The notes under the pieces: model-generated
What the model was told of the DNA's origin: nothing
What the model saw: the letters and a program-made list of their open reading frames with translations, nothing else
The model's database searches: none
Translations under genes and position numbers: made by a program
NCBI GenBank assembly: GCA_019694835.1
Contig: JAIBBE010000167.1
Coordinates: forward strand, 1-42,209
DNA length: 42,209 bases
DNA from: Fimbriimonadaceae bacterium
Lineage (GTDB): Bacteria > Armatimonadota > Fimbriimonadia > Fimbriimonadales > Fimbriimonadaceae
Reading direction: 5' to 3'
Shown: piece by piece, positions 16,945 through 26,382 of the stretch
Position numbering within the stretch: position 1 is the first letter of the stretch
Layout of the letters: each line of letters opens with the position of its first letter

Positions 16945-17046
16945 GGGTGGCCGGGGTGATGAATTGTTCACCCCGGCGCTGCCAACCGCGGGAGCCTGTG
17001 GGTGCTTGGTAGAACCGGGGTGCACAATTCATCATCCCGGCCACCC
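16945..17046. repeat. Intergenic hairpin repeat, family B (full copy)
   Basis: A 23-bp arm at 16945-16967 (starting GGGTGGCCGGGG) pairs with 17024-17046 with a single mismatch across a 56-bp centre. The right half (16999-17047) matches 3873-3922. The 102-bp palindromic layout resembles a small non-autonomous element or REP-like unit. No target duplication was identified. It lies between GIN and hydrolase genes on the same strand. Confidence 0.8.
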
Positions 17047-17127
17047 GTGCGCCTCACTTCGGAATAAGAATTCCTTGCCAGCCCGAGGTCGCATCGAGTT
17101 CTTAAATTCGGGATACGGCTCGGCCGT

Positions 17128-18954
17128 TTACGGCATTACGCCAAACCCGATCCGCGACGGGTGCTGGGGTGTGTGCCAAACACTGATCGTAGACTTTTGG
17201 AAGTCTTCAGCCTTCGCTTTGTAGATATCTACAAAGCGCTGCGGATTTCGATCCACGAGCGGGAACCAGCTGCTTTGGATTTGGACCATGATGCGATGGC
17301 CCTTACGGAAGGTGTGCATCGTATCTGGGAGGTCGAACTTCACCTGCTCGACCTTCCCGGGCTCGAACGCAAATGGCTTCGAAAAGTCCTTGCGGAACTT
17401 GCCCCGGAAGATCTCGGCGCGGACGAGCATTTGATAGTTCGCCATCGGCGTCCCGCCGAGATTTGGGCGCGCATCGGCAGGATACTCGTCAATCACCTTG
17501 ACCACGAAATCAGCGTCCGAACCCGTCATGCTCACCCAGAGGTCAGCGGTCACGGGACCGGCGATCGTAGTGTTTTCGTCTAGGATCGGCGAGCGATACG
17601 TTAACACATCGGTTCGCTGCTCGGCAAAACGCTGATCGTCGATCATGTACTCGCGGGTACGGCCAACGAGAGTGCCCTTCTGATAAGGCACAGGGTTTGC
17701 CGGATCGCTCTCATAGCTGTCGGACTCGGTCGTGGGCTTCGGCGGCGCGTCCCAGCTGAGGCGCTTTCCATCTCCCAAATAGATCCAGCGTGCCTTTGCG
17801 TCCTTCGGTGGCCAAGCAGCGAAATTGCGCCAGGTTCCTGTCCCAGTTTCGTAAACCTGGGCCTCAGGCAAATCGACCTTGCCATTGCCACGTAAATGGG
17901 CGTCGAAGAATGGCCATTCCACCTGCTCGCGGTAGAAGTTGCCCGGCTCGCCGGGCATGTCGATGTCGCCAAACCGGGAACCCGGACCGATCGCCCAGCC
18001 GCCGTGGGGCCACGGCCCCATTACCAAATTGATCTTCGCCGATTTGTTCTGCTTCTCGGCGAATTTATAGAGATTACAAGCCCCCCAAAGATCTTCGGCG
18101 TCGAAGAAGCCTCCCACGATCAGGAGCGCACACTTAACTCCAGTCATGTGCCGGGGAAGCGACCTGGCTTGCCAAAAGCTATCGTAGCTCTCGTGAGCCA
18201 TGAGGTCGTTCCAGAACTTGACCTCGCCCTTGAGGTACTTTTCGTTGTAGCTCGGCAGCGGACCCATGTCGAGGTACCACTGGTAGGCGTTGCCCTTGTA
18301 ATCGAATTGCGGACCCGGCTTTGGCGTCGCCGTGGGGACTGGGCGGGGCTGTCCAAATCCCGAGTGGAAGGAAAAGGCGTCCTGCAGGAAGAACGCGCCG
18401 TAATGATGGAAGTCGTCGCCCATCCACCAGTCGCTGACGGGCGCTTGTGGTGACGAGGCCTTGAGAGCTGGATGCGAATCGATGGCGCCAGCACCAGCAT
18501 AAAATCCCGGATAGGAAATGCCCCACAGCCCGACCCGACCATTGTTGTTGGGCACGTTTTCAACCAGGTAATCAATCGCGTCGAACGTGTCGGTGCTCTC
18601 ATCGATGTCCTTCGCGGACTTCTTGTTCATGTTTTGGGGGCGAACATCCTCGAAGAGACCCTCTGACATGTAGCGACCGCGAACATCCTGGAAGGCAAAG
18701 ATGTAGTTATTGGTCCGGAACTTGGTCGAACCTCGGAATCCGCCCTTGTAGTTCGTCGGTCCGTAGGGACCTGCACTGTAAGGAGTTCTTTCAAGCAGGA
18801 TCGGATGCTTCTCTTTCCCGTCCTTCGGCACGTAAACAGACGTGTACAGCTTCACCCCATCCCTCATCAGGATCATATATTCATATTTGGTGTACTGTTC
18901 TTGTACCGAAGGCAATTGAGTGAGCAAAGACCAAGACAAAGCGGCAACGAGCAT
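17128..18954 (-). CDS. CocE/NonD-family serine hydrolase
   Basis: 608 residues. ATG 18954 has no strong ribosome site. A hydrophobic start (MLVAALSWSLLTQLPSVQ) is a weak signal peptide. The domain order is alpha/beta hydrolase then jelly-roll, as in cocaine esterase and alpha-amino-acid ester hydrolases: MRDGVKLYTSVYVP, FAFQDVRGRYMSEG, nucleophile S147 in GLWGISYPG, D285 in GGFFDAED and H317 in GPWPHGGW. The C-terminal part has DFVVKVIDEYP and HRIMVQIQSSWFPLVDRNPQ. It follows an acyl-CoA dehydrogenase gene by 26 bp on the same strand, so the two may be one transcript; a functional link is only suggested. Confidence 0.93.
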   Translation of the reverse strand: MLVAALSWSLLTQLPSVQEQYTKYEYMILMRDGVKLYTSVYVPKDGKEKHPILLERTPYSAGPYGPTNYKGGFRGSTKFRTNNYIFAFQDVRGRYMSEGLFEDVRPQNMNKKSAKDIDESTDTFDAIDYLVENVPNNNGRVGLWGISYPGFYAGAGAIDSHPALKASSPQAPVSDWWMGDDFHHYGAFFLQDAFSFHSGFGQPRPVPTATPKPGPQFDYKGNAYQWYLDMGPLPSYNEKYLKGEVKFWNDLMAHESYDSFWQARSLPRHMTGVKCALLIVGGFFDAEDLWGACNLYKFAEKQNKSAKINLVMGPWPHGGWAIGPGSRFGDIDMPGEPGNFYREQVEWPFFDAHLRGNGKVDLPEAQVYETGTGTWRNFAAWPPKDAKARWIYLGDGKRLSWDAPPKPTTESDSYESDPANPVPYQKGTLVGRTREYMIDDQRFAEQRTDVLTYRSPILDENTTIAGPVTADLWVSMTGSDADFVVKVIDEYPADARPNLGGTPMANYQMLVRAEIFRGKFRKDFSKPFAFEPGKVEQVKFDLPDTMHTFRKGHRIMVQIQSSWFPLVDRNPQRFVDIYKAKAEDFQKSTISVWHTPQHPSRIGFGVMP

Positions 18955-18980
18955 GACTCTGCTACGTTACCGCTTCTGGA

Positions 18981-20180
18981 TCAACCTTCGAAAGGCCACG
19001 TGGGCAGCGTTTTGGAGAGCGGCTTGTCCGTGCGGTAGCCCAACTCGTACTCCGCTTGGACCAAGGTATGGATTTCTCGTGTGCCCTCGTAGATCATCGC
19101 GCCGCGAGAATTCCGGAAATACCGCTCAACCGGGAATTCGTCGCTGTAGCCGTAGGCTCCGTGGATTTCGACAGCGTCGTGGGCGGCTTGAAACGCGAAA
19201 TTGCAGTTCTGCCACTTGGCAAGGCCGCACTCTCGGGTGTGCCGCAGACCGACGTTTTTCATCCACCCGACCCGGTAGTACAGGAGGCGGCCCATGTCGC
19301 GCCCCGCAACCATGTTTGCGATCATCTGCTGCACGAGCTGCTTCCTACCAATCTCCTCACCGCCCACCTTTCGCTCGTGGCAATACTTAACGCAGGCGTC
19401 GAGACAAGCCGTGATGATGCCCACCGATCCCGACGCCACCGTGTAGCGCCCATGATCAAGCGCGGCCATCGCGATCTTGAACCCCTCACCTTCTTCGCCC
19501 AGTCGGCAATCAGCAGGCACCCGAAGGTCTTCGAAAAAGATCTGGCCCGTATTGCCTGCGCGTACGCCGAGCTTGCCATGCAGCGGTTTGGAGTGGAATC
19601 CGGGCAGGTTTCGGTCAACGATGAACGCGCTCATACCATGGGCCTTGGACTTGGCATCGGGGTCGGTGACCGCGATGACAAGGAACTGATCGGCATAGTC
19701 GGCAAGGCTGATCCAGGTCTTCTCACCATTGAGAACATAGGAATCGCCGTCCTTCGTGGCTCGCGTTCGGATGTTGACGGCATCGGACCCCGCGTTCGGC
19801 TCGGTCAGGCCAAACGCGCCGACCTTTGAGCCTTTAGCGAGGTGAGGAAGCCAGCGCTGCTTCTGTTCTTCGGTGCCCCATTGAAGGATGGTCAGCGAAT
19901 GCAATCCGCTGTGCACGCTCATGACGACGCGGGCACTGGTGTCGGCCCGCTCGAGTTCTTCGCAGACGATGCCGAGTGAAATGTAATCCGTGTCCTGACC
20001 GCCGTATTTCGCAGGAATGGAAACACCGAGAACTCCCGCTTCCGCCATCTTGTCGAGCATTTCCCGATCCGATCGGGCCTCGCGATCACGTTCGGCGAGG
20101 CCGGGGAGAATCTGCGTCTGGCCGAACTTGTAGGCCATTTCACGCACGAGTTCATGCTCTTGGGTCAGGGAAAAGTCCAT
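18981..20180 (-). CDS. Acyl-CoA dehydrogenase
   Basis: 399 residues from ATG 20180; the longer frame to 20225 adds a non-family N-terminus. It oxidises acyl-CoA to enoyl-CoA with FAD, passing electrons to ETF. Motifs: MDFSLTQEHELVREM, the flavin-binding AFGLTEPNAGSDAVNIRT, WISLADYADQFLV, GVRAGNTGQIFFEDLRVP, LDHGRYTVASGSVGI, and the C-terminal IHGAYGYSDEFPVERYFRNS with catalytic-position E365 in IYEGTREIH (placed as in the short- and medium-chain enzymes). Chain-length preference cannot be read. No ETF or thiolase genes are near. Confidence 0.95.
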   Translation of the reverse strand: MDFSLTQEHELVREMAYKFGQTQILPGLAERDREARSDREMLDKMAEAGVLGVSIPAKYGGQDTDYISLGIVCEELERADTSARVVMSVHSGLHSLTILQWGTEEQKQRWLPHLAKGSKVGAFGLTEPNAGSDAVNIRTRATKDGDSYVLNGEKTWISLADYADQFLVIAVTDPDAKSKAHGMSAFIVDRNLPGFHSKPLHGKLGVRAGNTGQIFFEDLRVPADCRLGEEGEGFKIAMAALDHGRYTVASGSVGIITACLDACVKYCHERKVGGEEIGRKQLVQQMIANMVAGRDMGRLLYYRVGWMKNVGLRHTRECGLAKWQNCNFAFQAAHDAVEIHGAYGYSDEFPVERYFRNSRGAMIYEGTREIHTLVQAEYELGYRTDKPLSKTLPTWPFEG

Positions 20181-20239
20181 GTCTAGAGTGTACCGGATGC
20201 CTGATTTGAACCTGATTTGGCCCACATCGTAAGGTTGCT

Positions 20240-21568
20240 GTGCGCACGAGGCAAAATAGGGGCGTGCAGGCGCTGAACATCCAAGGATTGGCCCCTCTTT
20301 GGCGGCGACCTGCCGTGTTGCGACTGCTTCTCATTGCCTTGCTTGCTGAGATCGGTTACGCCGTCCTCAATATCTCGACCATGCCGGTCTACCTGAAATT
20401 CGACCGACATTTCGGGGCATCCGTCATCAGTTTGGTTCTCGTTGGCTTTCTGCTGAGCGAGGCGGTCATGAAGAGCCCGATGGGCCATCTGGCCGACAAG
20501 GTGGGCCGCAAGCGCCTGATCGTGATCGGTCCCGCCCTCACCTTTGGCACCTCCTTGCTGACCCTCCTCGTCCCCTATGACATCGGGGTATGGGAGACCG
20601 TGATTCTCGTCGTTCTGCGCATGCTCGACGGCGTCGGCGCCGCCATGCTTTGGCCAGCGGCCTTCGCCCTGGTCGGCGAAACAGTGCCCGATGGAGAGCG
20701 CCAGCAAGCAATGTCGCTTCTGAACATGTGCTACTTGATGGGGGTGGGCTTGGCCTTGCCTATCGGGGGAATCGCCAACGACTTGCTAGGTTCGTTTTTG
20801 GCCCCCTACACTGGAGCGCGCTCACCGGGGCTCTTCCTTTCCGCCCTCCTCTTCGGGATCGTTGCCTTGACCGCGTATCGGACATTGCCCTCAGACCGAG
20901 ACCATTACGCACCCAAGGAAGGGGAAGACGGGCATGGAGATTTTAAGATTGCCGATGTTGTTGCAACTGCCAGGCGTATTCCAGCCTATCTGATCCTTGC
21001 CGTGGTGACTTTTGCCGGTATCGGATTCCCGATGGCGATCATTAAGATCTTCGCCGAAAAGCAGTTCATGATGTCCGAGGCCACGTTCGGTCTCCTCGTC
21101 TTGCCGGGTGCAGGCGCGATGGCCTTTCTCAGCGTGCCAATGTCGAAGTTTGGGGAACGGATTGGGCGGGCGAAGGCAGTCCACGTTGGCCTCTTTCTGT
21201 GCTTCATCGGCATGGCCGTCATCTCCGCAGGAGCGTTCTTGCCCTTCCTTCGCGCGGCTTGGGTCCTCGCTCTCGGGGGCATTCCCGTTGGGCTGGGATT
21301 TCTGCTTGCTATTCCTGCCTGGTTCGCCAGCGTTTCCGATGTCGACGAGAAGTGCCGGGGGGCCAATCTCGGTGCCGTGATGACCGCGCAGGGCCTCGGC
21401 GCGATTATTGGAGCCCCGATCGGCGGGTTCTGCTATGACTACTTCCAGCACGTGAATGTCGATTTCGGTCGCTATACGCCGTTCCTGGGGACCACCTTCT
21501 GCCTCCTGTTCGGCTGGCTCCTTTCTTTACGAATATTGCATCAGCCTATCCCTTGTGATAATGCTTGA
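20240..21568 (+). CDS. Major facilitator superfamily transporter
   Basis: 442 residues with about 12 membrane helices in two halves. GTG 20240 has AAGG 5 nt upstream; GTG 20264 is an alternative. The MFS signature between helices 2 and 3 is seen as GHLADKVGRKRLIVIG, and VLRMLDGVGAAMLWPAAFALVGE is typical of helix 4-5. The second half has a matching loop MSKFGERIGRAKAVHVG. This resembles drug-efflux or sugar-type MFS proteins, but substrate and direction cannot be read. Only 59 bp separate it from the divergent acyl-CoA dehydrogenase. Confidence 0.92.
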   Translation: MRTRQNRGVQALNIQGLAPLWRRPAVLRLLLIALLAEIGYAVLNISTMPVYLKFDRHFGASVISLVLVGFLLSEAVMKSPMGHLADKVGRKRLIVIGPALTFGTSLLTLLVPYDIGVWETVILVVLRMLDGVGAAMLWPAAFALVGETVPDGERQQAMSLLNMCYLMGVGLALPIGGIANDLLGSFLAPYTGARSPGLFLSALLFGIVALTAYRTLPSDRDHYAPKEGEDGHGDFKIADVVATARRIPAYLILAVVTFAGIGFPMAIIKIFAEKQFMMSEATFGLLVLPGAGAMAFLSVPMSKFGERIGRAKAVHVGLFLCFIGMAVISAGAFLPFLRAAWVLALGGIPVGLGFLLAIPAWFASVSDVDEKCRGANLGAVMTAQGLGAIIGAPIGGFCYDYFQHVNVDFGRYTPFLGTTFCLLFGWLLSLRILHQPIPCDNA

Positions 21569-21606
21569 ATTACCCAATAATAGATGCGCTGGGCGAAACG
21601 TCGCTC

Positions 21607-21612
21607 TATAAT
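21607..21612 (+). promoter_or_regulatory. Candidate -10 box for the XRE-TPR gene
   Basis: TATAAT at 21607-21612, 13 bp before ATG 21626, is a perfect sigma-70 -10 match. No good -35 box is found at 17 bp spacing, so this is only a candidate, and it would give a very short leader. Confidence 0.3.
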
Positions 21613-21625
21613 CTATCATTCGTCT

Positions 21626-23194
21626 ATGAGCCACAAGACTCCGACCCAAAGTAAGGAAGTTGGCGCGCGCATTCGCACTGCAGCGGATAATGCCGGCCTG
21701 TCCCTTCAGGAGTTGGGCAAGCGTATCGGGGTGTCTCGTCCGACGATCTATGCGTATGCCGCAGGCACCCTCAATGTCTCGTCCGAAAGGCTGGGGCAGA
21801 TTGCAGCGGCGACCAACCAGTCCGAGACCTTCTTCGCCCCACCCGTAAGCGCACCTTCGACCTCGAGACCACTGGAGGAACTCGTCGATGCCCTTTTGGG
21901 GCATGCGGACCTGAATCGTGCTCAGGAGGTGGTTTCGGAGAGTCTGGCTCATGCTGAGCGCGTCGGCAGGCAGGCGGATCTGGCTTCCGTTCAATTTAAG
22001 CTCGGAAATGCGCTGCTGTTCGATGGCAACTATCTTGAGGCGGTCGCCCACCTTCAGGCGGCGCGCACTGGCTTCATTCAGCGCGGACTGACCCAGGAAG
22101 CGGCCCGTTGCAGCCAGTCGCTCGGCTACGCTTTCATCAACACGGGGCGAATCGATCGCGCCAAAACATGCTTTGAGGAAGCGAGCACCAACTTGCCTGT
22201 ATCTCGAAGGTGGATGGGTGAAGTTTCGCTCGCGGGTCTTGCCGAGCGTACCGGCGACATCGAAGAGGCACGTCGGCTCCTTTGTGACCTCGAGAGCCGC
22301 CATGACCTCCCCCCCAACGCTCGGGCGTACGTCTTGTCGAACCAAGCCAGTTTGGCGGCGACATGTGGCCTTTGGAGCGAATCTCTTCGGCTGAATCGGA
22401 TGGCGCTACAGACCGCCGCAACCTCGACAGACCAGACCATCGAACGCTACCTGCAAATCGGCCGCGCGATGGTCCGGCAGGGACAATTGGACGAAGGCAG
22501 TCTTTGGCTCATGCGAGCATGTGACGCCGCGTCACTGGTCGCAGATCATGCTCGCCGTTCGTACGCTCAACTGATGACCGCACGGCTCTTGCTTGCGGCC
22601 GGGTGCCTCGCAGAAGCCCGCGCCATGACCATTGAGGCGCAATCCGAGGCGATTCGACGTGAGCACCGGAGGTCGGAGAGCTATGCGCTGCTCCTGCTCG
22701 CCGAAATTGCCTTTGGCCGTGGCGACCTCGAGGCTGCCGTGGATTTGGGGTTGCAGGCGGCTGTCTTCTGCGATACCCAGAGGTACCCGACCATCGCGAT
22801 CTACGCGCGAGCGGTGGTCTCAGCCAGCCACGCGCGGCTTGGTCAAGTCTCGCGGGGGCAAGCTGTACTGCGTGACGCGACCCAAACCTCGGGATTTAAC
22901 TCGCTGGGCAGCCAACGGGCGCTCTGTTGGGGTGTCGAAGCAATGCTTTACGGCGCAGAGGGCGAGCGCGAAGCGGCGGCCGCCCGCAGCCGCCAAGCCA
23001 TTGAATTAGCTTCGGCATCCGGTGACCAGTTGCTCGCGATGGCCGAAATGTATCGGTTGCGTGAATACGACGCAGGAGCCGATGCTCCGGATTTAGGAAG
23101 CTGGGTTAGCCAGCATGTGCACTGGACCCAAGGATTGACGCTGTCAACCCTCAAGTTAACCCCGCCGAATTGGACGGCCTTGGCCAATCCCTAG
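21626..23194 (+). CDS. XRE-family transcriptional regulator with TPR sensor region
   Basis: 522 residues from ATG 21626 (MSHKTPTQSKEVG). Residues 12-66 are an HTH_XRE domain with LSLQELGKRIGVSRPTIYAYAAGTLNVSSERLGQIAA. The rest (about 90-500) is a run of alanine-rich helix pairs of TPR type, for example LASVQFKLGNALLFDGNYLEAVAHLQAA and LLAEIAFGRGDLEAAVDLGLQAA. This is the architecture of RRNPP-like peptide-sensing regulators such as PlcR and Rgg, though longer. The ligand is unknown. The stop codon TAG is part of the Shine-Dalgarno for the following lipoprotein gene, so the two are probably co-transcribed. Confidence 0.88.
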   Translation: MSHKTPTQSKEVGARIRTAADNAGLSLQELGKRIGVSRPTIYAYAAGTLNVSSERLGQIAAATNQSETFFAPPVSAPSTSRPLEELVDALLGHADLNRAQEVVSESLAHAERVGRQADLASVQFKLGNALLFDGNYLEAVAHLQAARTGFIQRGLTQEAARCSQSLGYAFINTGRIDRAKTCFEEASTNLPVSRRWMGEVSLAGLAERTGDIEEARRLLCDLESRHDLPPNARAYVLSNQASLAATCGLWSESLRLNRMALQTAATSTDQTIERYLQIGRAMVRQGQLDEGSLWLMRACDAASLVADHARRSYAQLMTARLLLAAGCLAEARAMTIEAQSEAIRREHRRSESYALLLLAEIAFGRGDLEAAVDLGLQAAVFCDTQRYPTIAIYARAVVSASHARLGQVSRGQAVLRDATQTSGFNSLGSQRALCWGVEAMLYGAEGEREAAAARSRQAIELASASGDQLLAMAEMYRLREYDAGADAPDLGSWVSQHVHWTQGLTLSTLKLTPPNWTALANP

Positions 23195-23200
23195 GAGAAG

Positions 23201-23800
23201 ATGTTGAGAAAGTACTTTTTTGCTATCAGTGTTCTCGCCACCCTCGCCTCGATCGGATGCGGTGGAAGGGTTGCGAGCGACTCTCCGACGCGTGGCGAGG
23301 GCGATATCCCGGTCGGCCGTGTCCGCATTGCCCCAGGTCGGTCGGCAACTGTCAGGATTGACTCGGTTGCCGGCACGTTCTCGACGATTGTAACGGGCAA
23401 CGCCACGGTCGTGGCCCCTTCGCAGCCATTCGGTCCGGCCACGTTGACCATTCAACCGGACAGCGATGACCTCCTAGCCACCTCGATCCCGATTCAGTTC
23501 GGAATGAGCCAGCAATTTGTGTTCAACGCTGAAGTTCAGCAGCGAAGCGCCGCCACTGCGGTTGATTCCCTTCAGATCGAGTTGATGGGCTCACCCGTGA
23601 ATGTGGGCCAATCAAGGAACATTAGAGTCATCGTCAACGGCAAGAATGTCGGCAATGTTCGTCCCTCGATTTGGATCGACGGCGGTGTCGGCATGCTCGA
23701 TAACGGCTTCCGATTCGTGGCGACATCTCCGGGTGAGGGCGTGGTGCATGCCGAGCTCCTCGGGGTCCACACGTCCATTCCGGTGACCGTCGCACCTTAG
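23201..23800 (+). CDS. Lipoprotein of unknown function
   Basis: 199 residues. ATG 23201 follows AGGAGAAG directly. The N-terminus MLRKYFFAISVLATLASIGC has a lipobox ending in C20, so it should be lipid-anchored at the membrane surface. The remainder is beta-rich with Ig-like or bacterial Ig-like strands (GTFSTIVTGNATVVAPS, IWIDGGVGMLDNGFRFVATS), ending in VVHAELLGVHTSIPVTVAP. No specific family is recognised. It is tightly linked behind the XRE-TPR regulator. Its stop overlaps the stop of the convergent 720-residue protein gene. Confidence 0.78.
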   Translation: MLRKYFFAISVLATLASIGCGGRVASDSPTRGEGDIPVGRVRIAPGRSATVRIDSVAGTFSTIVTGNATVVAPSQPFGPATLTIQPDSDDLLATSIPIQFGMSQQFVFNAEVQQRSAATAVDSLQIELMGSPVNVGQSRNIRVIVNGKNVGNVRPSIWIDGGVGMLDNGFRFVATSPGEGVVHAELLGVHTSIPVTVAP

Positions 23801-25959
23801 GGTACTGGTGGGGGCTTCTCTTCGCCGCCACCTTCACCTGCTTTAACACCCGAGTACTGCTGCCGCTGCTGCTCCACGAGCGCGGCAACCTTGACGCGGA
23901 CAGCTTCGGGCAACTGATCGTACTTGAGCCATGGTCCGCTGGTAGGGAGGGAAGCGTCCCGAAGATCCTCGCGCAAGGTCACTTTAGGGGTGAAGCGGAA
24001 AGTGAAGTTGAGAGTCGTCATCGTGCCGAGCCGGAAACGATCTTCGTCAACCTGGCCCATGGCCCAAGGAAACAGGTCTGGCCTTTCGCGTGCGAACAGC
24101 CGCCATGCGATCGACTCGGGCATCTCGCTCGTTTCAACTTCCTGTCCGCTCTCGGCTCGGGTTTTCACGGCAAAGAGATCGAATTGAGCAGGCTTCATCG
24201 AGATCGCGCCGTTGGCGAGGAGTCCCGTGGGGAGCGCCTCGGTCGGTTCGCTGGAAAAGGCGTTCAGCATAGCGCTCTCGTCGCTGACCTGGGATGTATC
24301 CTCAACCAAGTCAACCCTCCCCTCGGCACCGTACACCATTTGATAGACCATGCGAACCTGGTCTGAAGTGAGGGAGCCCAGGGACAGATTGCCACCCGCC
24401 CGAAGCACCTTCTTCTGGTCGGCACTAAACTTCCCCCACAGGCTCAGCATTTGCCAGCTTCCTGAACCCAGCGCTGAAACACGGTCCCCCATCACCATCA
24501 TCAAGGTGAACAAGGCAATCGAAGCGTACGGGGGGTCCTCGTGTTTCGCACAAAAGCTGGCCGTTTCGTCGAGACTAAGGGCATTCTTTTCCGAAGCCAA
24601 GCGAACGAACTTGCCGAGTTCGGCGCGGTTGGCGCGCATGCGGCGAGCAAGAGTCATGTCGTCGGGCAAAATGGTGAGCCAGTCATCGTCGACAAGTACA
24701 CGGATGATGCGCCCGGCGATCAACTGGTCGAGGAAACTGCCAACCGTGACGTTTTGTTCACCCGCGAAGAGGAAGAAGAATGCAGCGGAGTCGGGGATAA
24801 CTGCAATCGTGTTCTTGTTGAGAGCCCTGGATACTCCAAGCAGGGCATCCGAGCAGGCACCGTCAATCGGATCGAACTCTTCAGGATGAAGCAGTCTTGC
24901 CAAGACTTCAGGATCGGTGACTTTGCCTTGCTCATCACCCTCGGCGAAACGCGACCGCATTACGGCGTTGAGTTTCTTCGTTTCCGGCGAGAACTCGATT
25001 GGACCGGTCAGGGTTCTGGCGTAAGACGCTGGAGAAGGCACTGTAGGTCCATCCGACAGTAGGTTGCCATAAGCGTTCAGGACGGGCTGATCGTTTGAGT
25101 CGATAAAGGTGAGTGACACACTGAGGCTGCCAGCGAGTGCGTCACCTGAGCGGGCGACCGCCATCAGAACGCGCACCGGCACTTTTGGGGTTGAAGGCGG
25201 CAGTTCACCGGCTGCCTCTTCTACGGCTGCAGCGCCGCCGTCGGTCATCAGTCGCCGTTGGGTTTCCCGCCAATCGACCGTTTCCTGGGAATACGCATGG
25301 AACGCAGGCGCAAAGCTTCCCAAGGGCCGCTGCATCCGATTCGGCGCATTCGAAAAGACCACGCGCTCGTTGGGCCCAATGGCCGCCAACTCGTTCGGAC
25401 TCACAAGGCTGCACATGCGCGTTACCAAGCGCTGATCAGGCTGGGACATGTTGAGGGCAAAGGACCGTGAGAGCCACTCGTCGGGTAACGGACCGGTGCT
25501 CCGCTGGAGCGCCTCGGTGATCGCTTTGCTCTCCTTGACATAGCCGTCAGGGTCAAACTTGGCCGTGAGGGCGGCTTTCCTCCGCGAAAGTTCTTCTCGG
25601 ATGAGGGCCGTGCGTCGAGCAAGGTCTTCCTTCGCATCCTTGGCGACAGCTCGCGAATCTCGGGTCAGCGTCAAGGTGCCTTCAATCACCTTCCACTGCC
25701 CGCTCGTCCGCTCTGCAATTCGCTCAAGGAGGATCGCTGCCTTGACATCCTTGACGTCAACGAGGAGGATCTCCTGCCACATCGAGGGCGATGCTTGGAT
25801 CGGAACCCCAACGGACTCGCCGATTTGGCCAACGATCTTCGCAACGGGAGCTGCGCGAAGCTGAAGCGATACGGTCTTGTCGAGTCGCGGATCGGCGGGC
25901 AACTGAGCGCATGCCGCTCCCACCCAACACGACGCCAACACGACAGCCCACGATCTCAT
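23797..25959 (-). CDS. Secreted protein with STN-like N-terminal module
   Basis: 720 residues with signal peptide MRSWAVVLASCWVGAACAQL. Residues about 30-100 (VSLQLRAAPVAKIVGQIGES, then a lipophilic ILLVDVKDVKAAILLERIAE and WKVIEGTLTLTRD) resemble the secretin/TonB short N-terminal (STN) domain. A second stretch near residue 400 (VTVGSFLDQLIAGR, RVLVDDDWLTILPDD) has a similar pattern. A coiled region follows the first module (residues about 105-150, LARRTALIREELSRRKAAL). There is no secretin pore domain, so it is not a secretin. The C-terminus is Gly/Glu/Pro-rich. Function unknown. Convergent with the lipoprotein gene, stops overlapping. Confidence 0.72.
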   Translation of the reverse strand: MRSWAVVLASCWVGAACAQLPADPRLDKTVSLQLRAAPVAKIVGQIGESVGVPIQASPSMWQEILLVDVKDVKAAILLERIAERTSGQWKVIEGTLTLTRDSRAVAKDAKEDLARRTALIREELSRRKAALTAKFDPDGYVKESKAITEALQRSTGPLPDEWLSRSFALNMSQPDQRLVTRMCSLVSPNELAAIGPNERVVFSNAPNRMQRPLGSFAPAFHAYSQETVDWRETQRRLMTDGGAAAVEEAAGELPPSTPKVPVRVLMAVARSGDALAGSLSVSLTFIDSNDQPVLNAYGNLLSDGPTVPSPASYARTLTGPIEFSPETKKLNAVMRSRFAEGDEQGKVTDPEVLARLLHPEEFDPIDGACSDALLGVSRALNKNTIAVIPDSAAFFFLFAGEQNVTVGSFLDQLIAGRIIRVLVDDDWLTILPDDMTLARRMRANRAELGKFVRLASEKNALSLDETASFCAKHEDPPYASIALFTLMMVMGDRVSALGSGSWQMLSLWGKFSADQKKVLRAGGNLSLGSLTSDQVRMVYQMVYGAEGRVDLVEDTSQVSDESAMLNAFSSEPTEALPTGLLANGAISMKPAQFDLFAVKTRAESGQEVETSEMPESIAWRLFARERPDLFPWAMGQVDEDRFRLGTMTTLNFTFRFTPKVTLREDLRDASLPTSGPWLKYDQLPEAVRVKVAALVEQQRQQYSGVKAGEGGGEEKPPPVP

Positions 25960-26049
25960 GACAATTCCTTTGACGACAGTATACGGTGGTTCGGGTAACT
26001 AGGCCCGGGCCTTGCTCAAATTCGTGGCGATTCAGGGAATAAGCCCGGT

Positions 26050-26382
26050 ATGGCTACCATTGGCAATCAAAGCAGGGAAACGGTGCAGGATCGGGTCGCC
26101 GTGCGCATTTTTGAACTCCCTCTCTTGGAGATTCGGACGCGCGATGACTTCGTATGGAGCAATGTGCGCAACTGGAGGTTCGGGTTCTACTTCGGAAAGG
26201 ACGACTCGCGCCTCTGGGTCCCCCGCCGCTGTGCATGCGGTGCACCACAAGATCATGTTCGGGTGATCAACTTCGCCCACCCAATGGGGCGGAAGGCGTT
26301 TCGGCTCCTGATGTTCGGCTACGCTGTCGGCATTGCCCTCGTTGGAACCCTGATCGCAGCATCATTGGGAGTCCGCTGGTAG
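26050..26382 (+). CDS. Small membrane protein, DUF5808-like
   Basis: 110 residues. The segment NWRFGFYFGKDDSRLWVPRR, then VINFAHPMGR, matches the short DUF5808 motif (W..g.fY.n.dDpRlfVPkr...Nfahp) as I recall it. One membrane helix follows (LLMFGYAVGIALVGTLIAASLG) near the C-terminus. ATG 26050 lacks a clear Shine-Dalgarno. Role unknown. It sits just upstream of rpoN on the same strand, 94 bp away. Confidence 0.6.
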   Translation: MATIGNQSRETVQDRVAVRIFELPLLEIRTRDDFVWSNVRNWRFGFYFGKDDSRLWVPRRCACGAPQDHVRVINFAHPMGRKAFRLLMFGYAVGIALVGTLIAASLGVRW

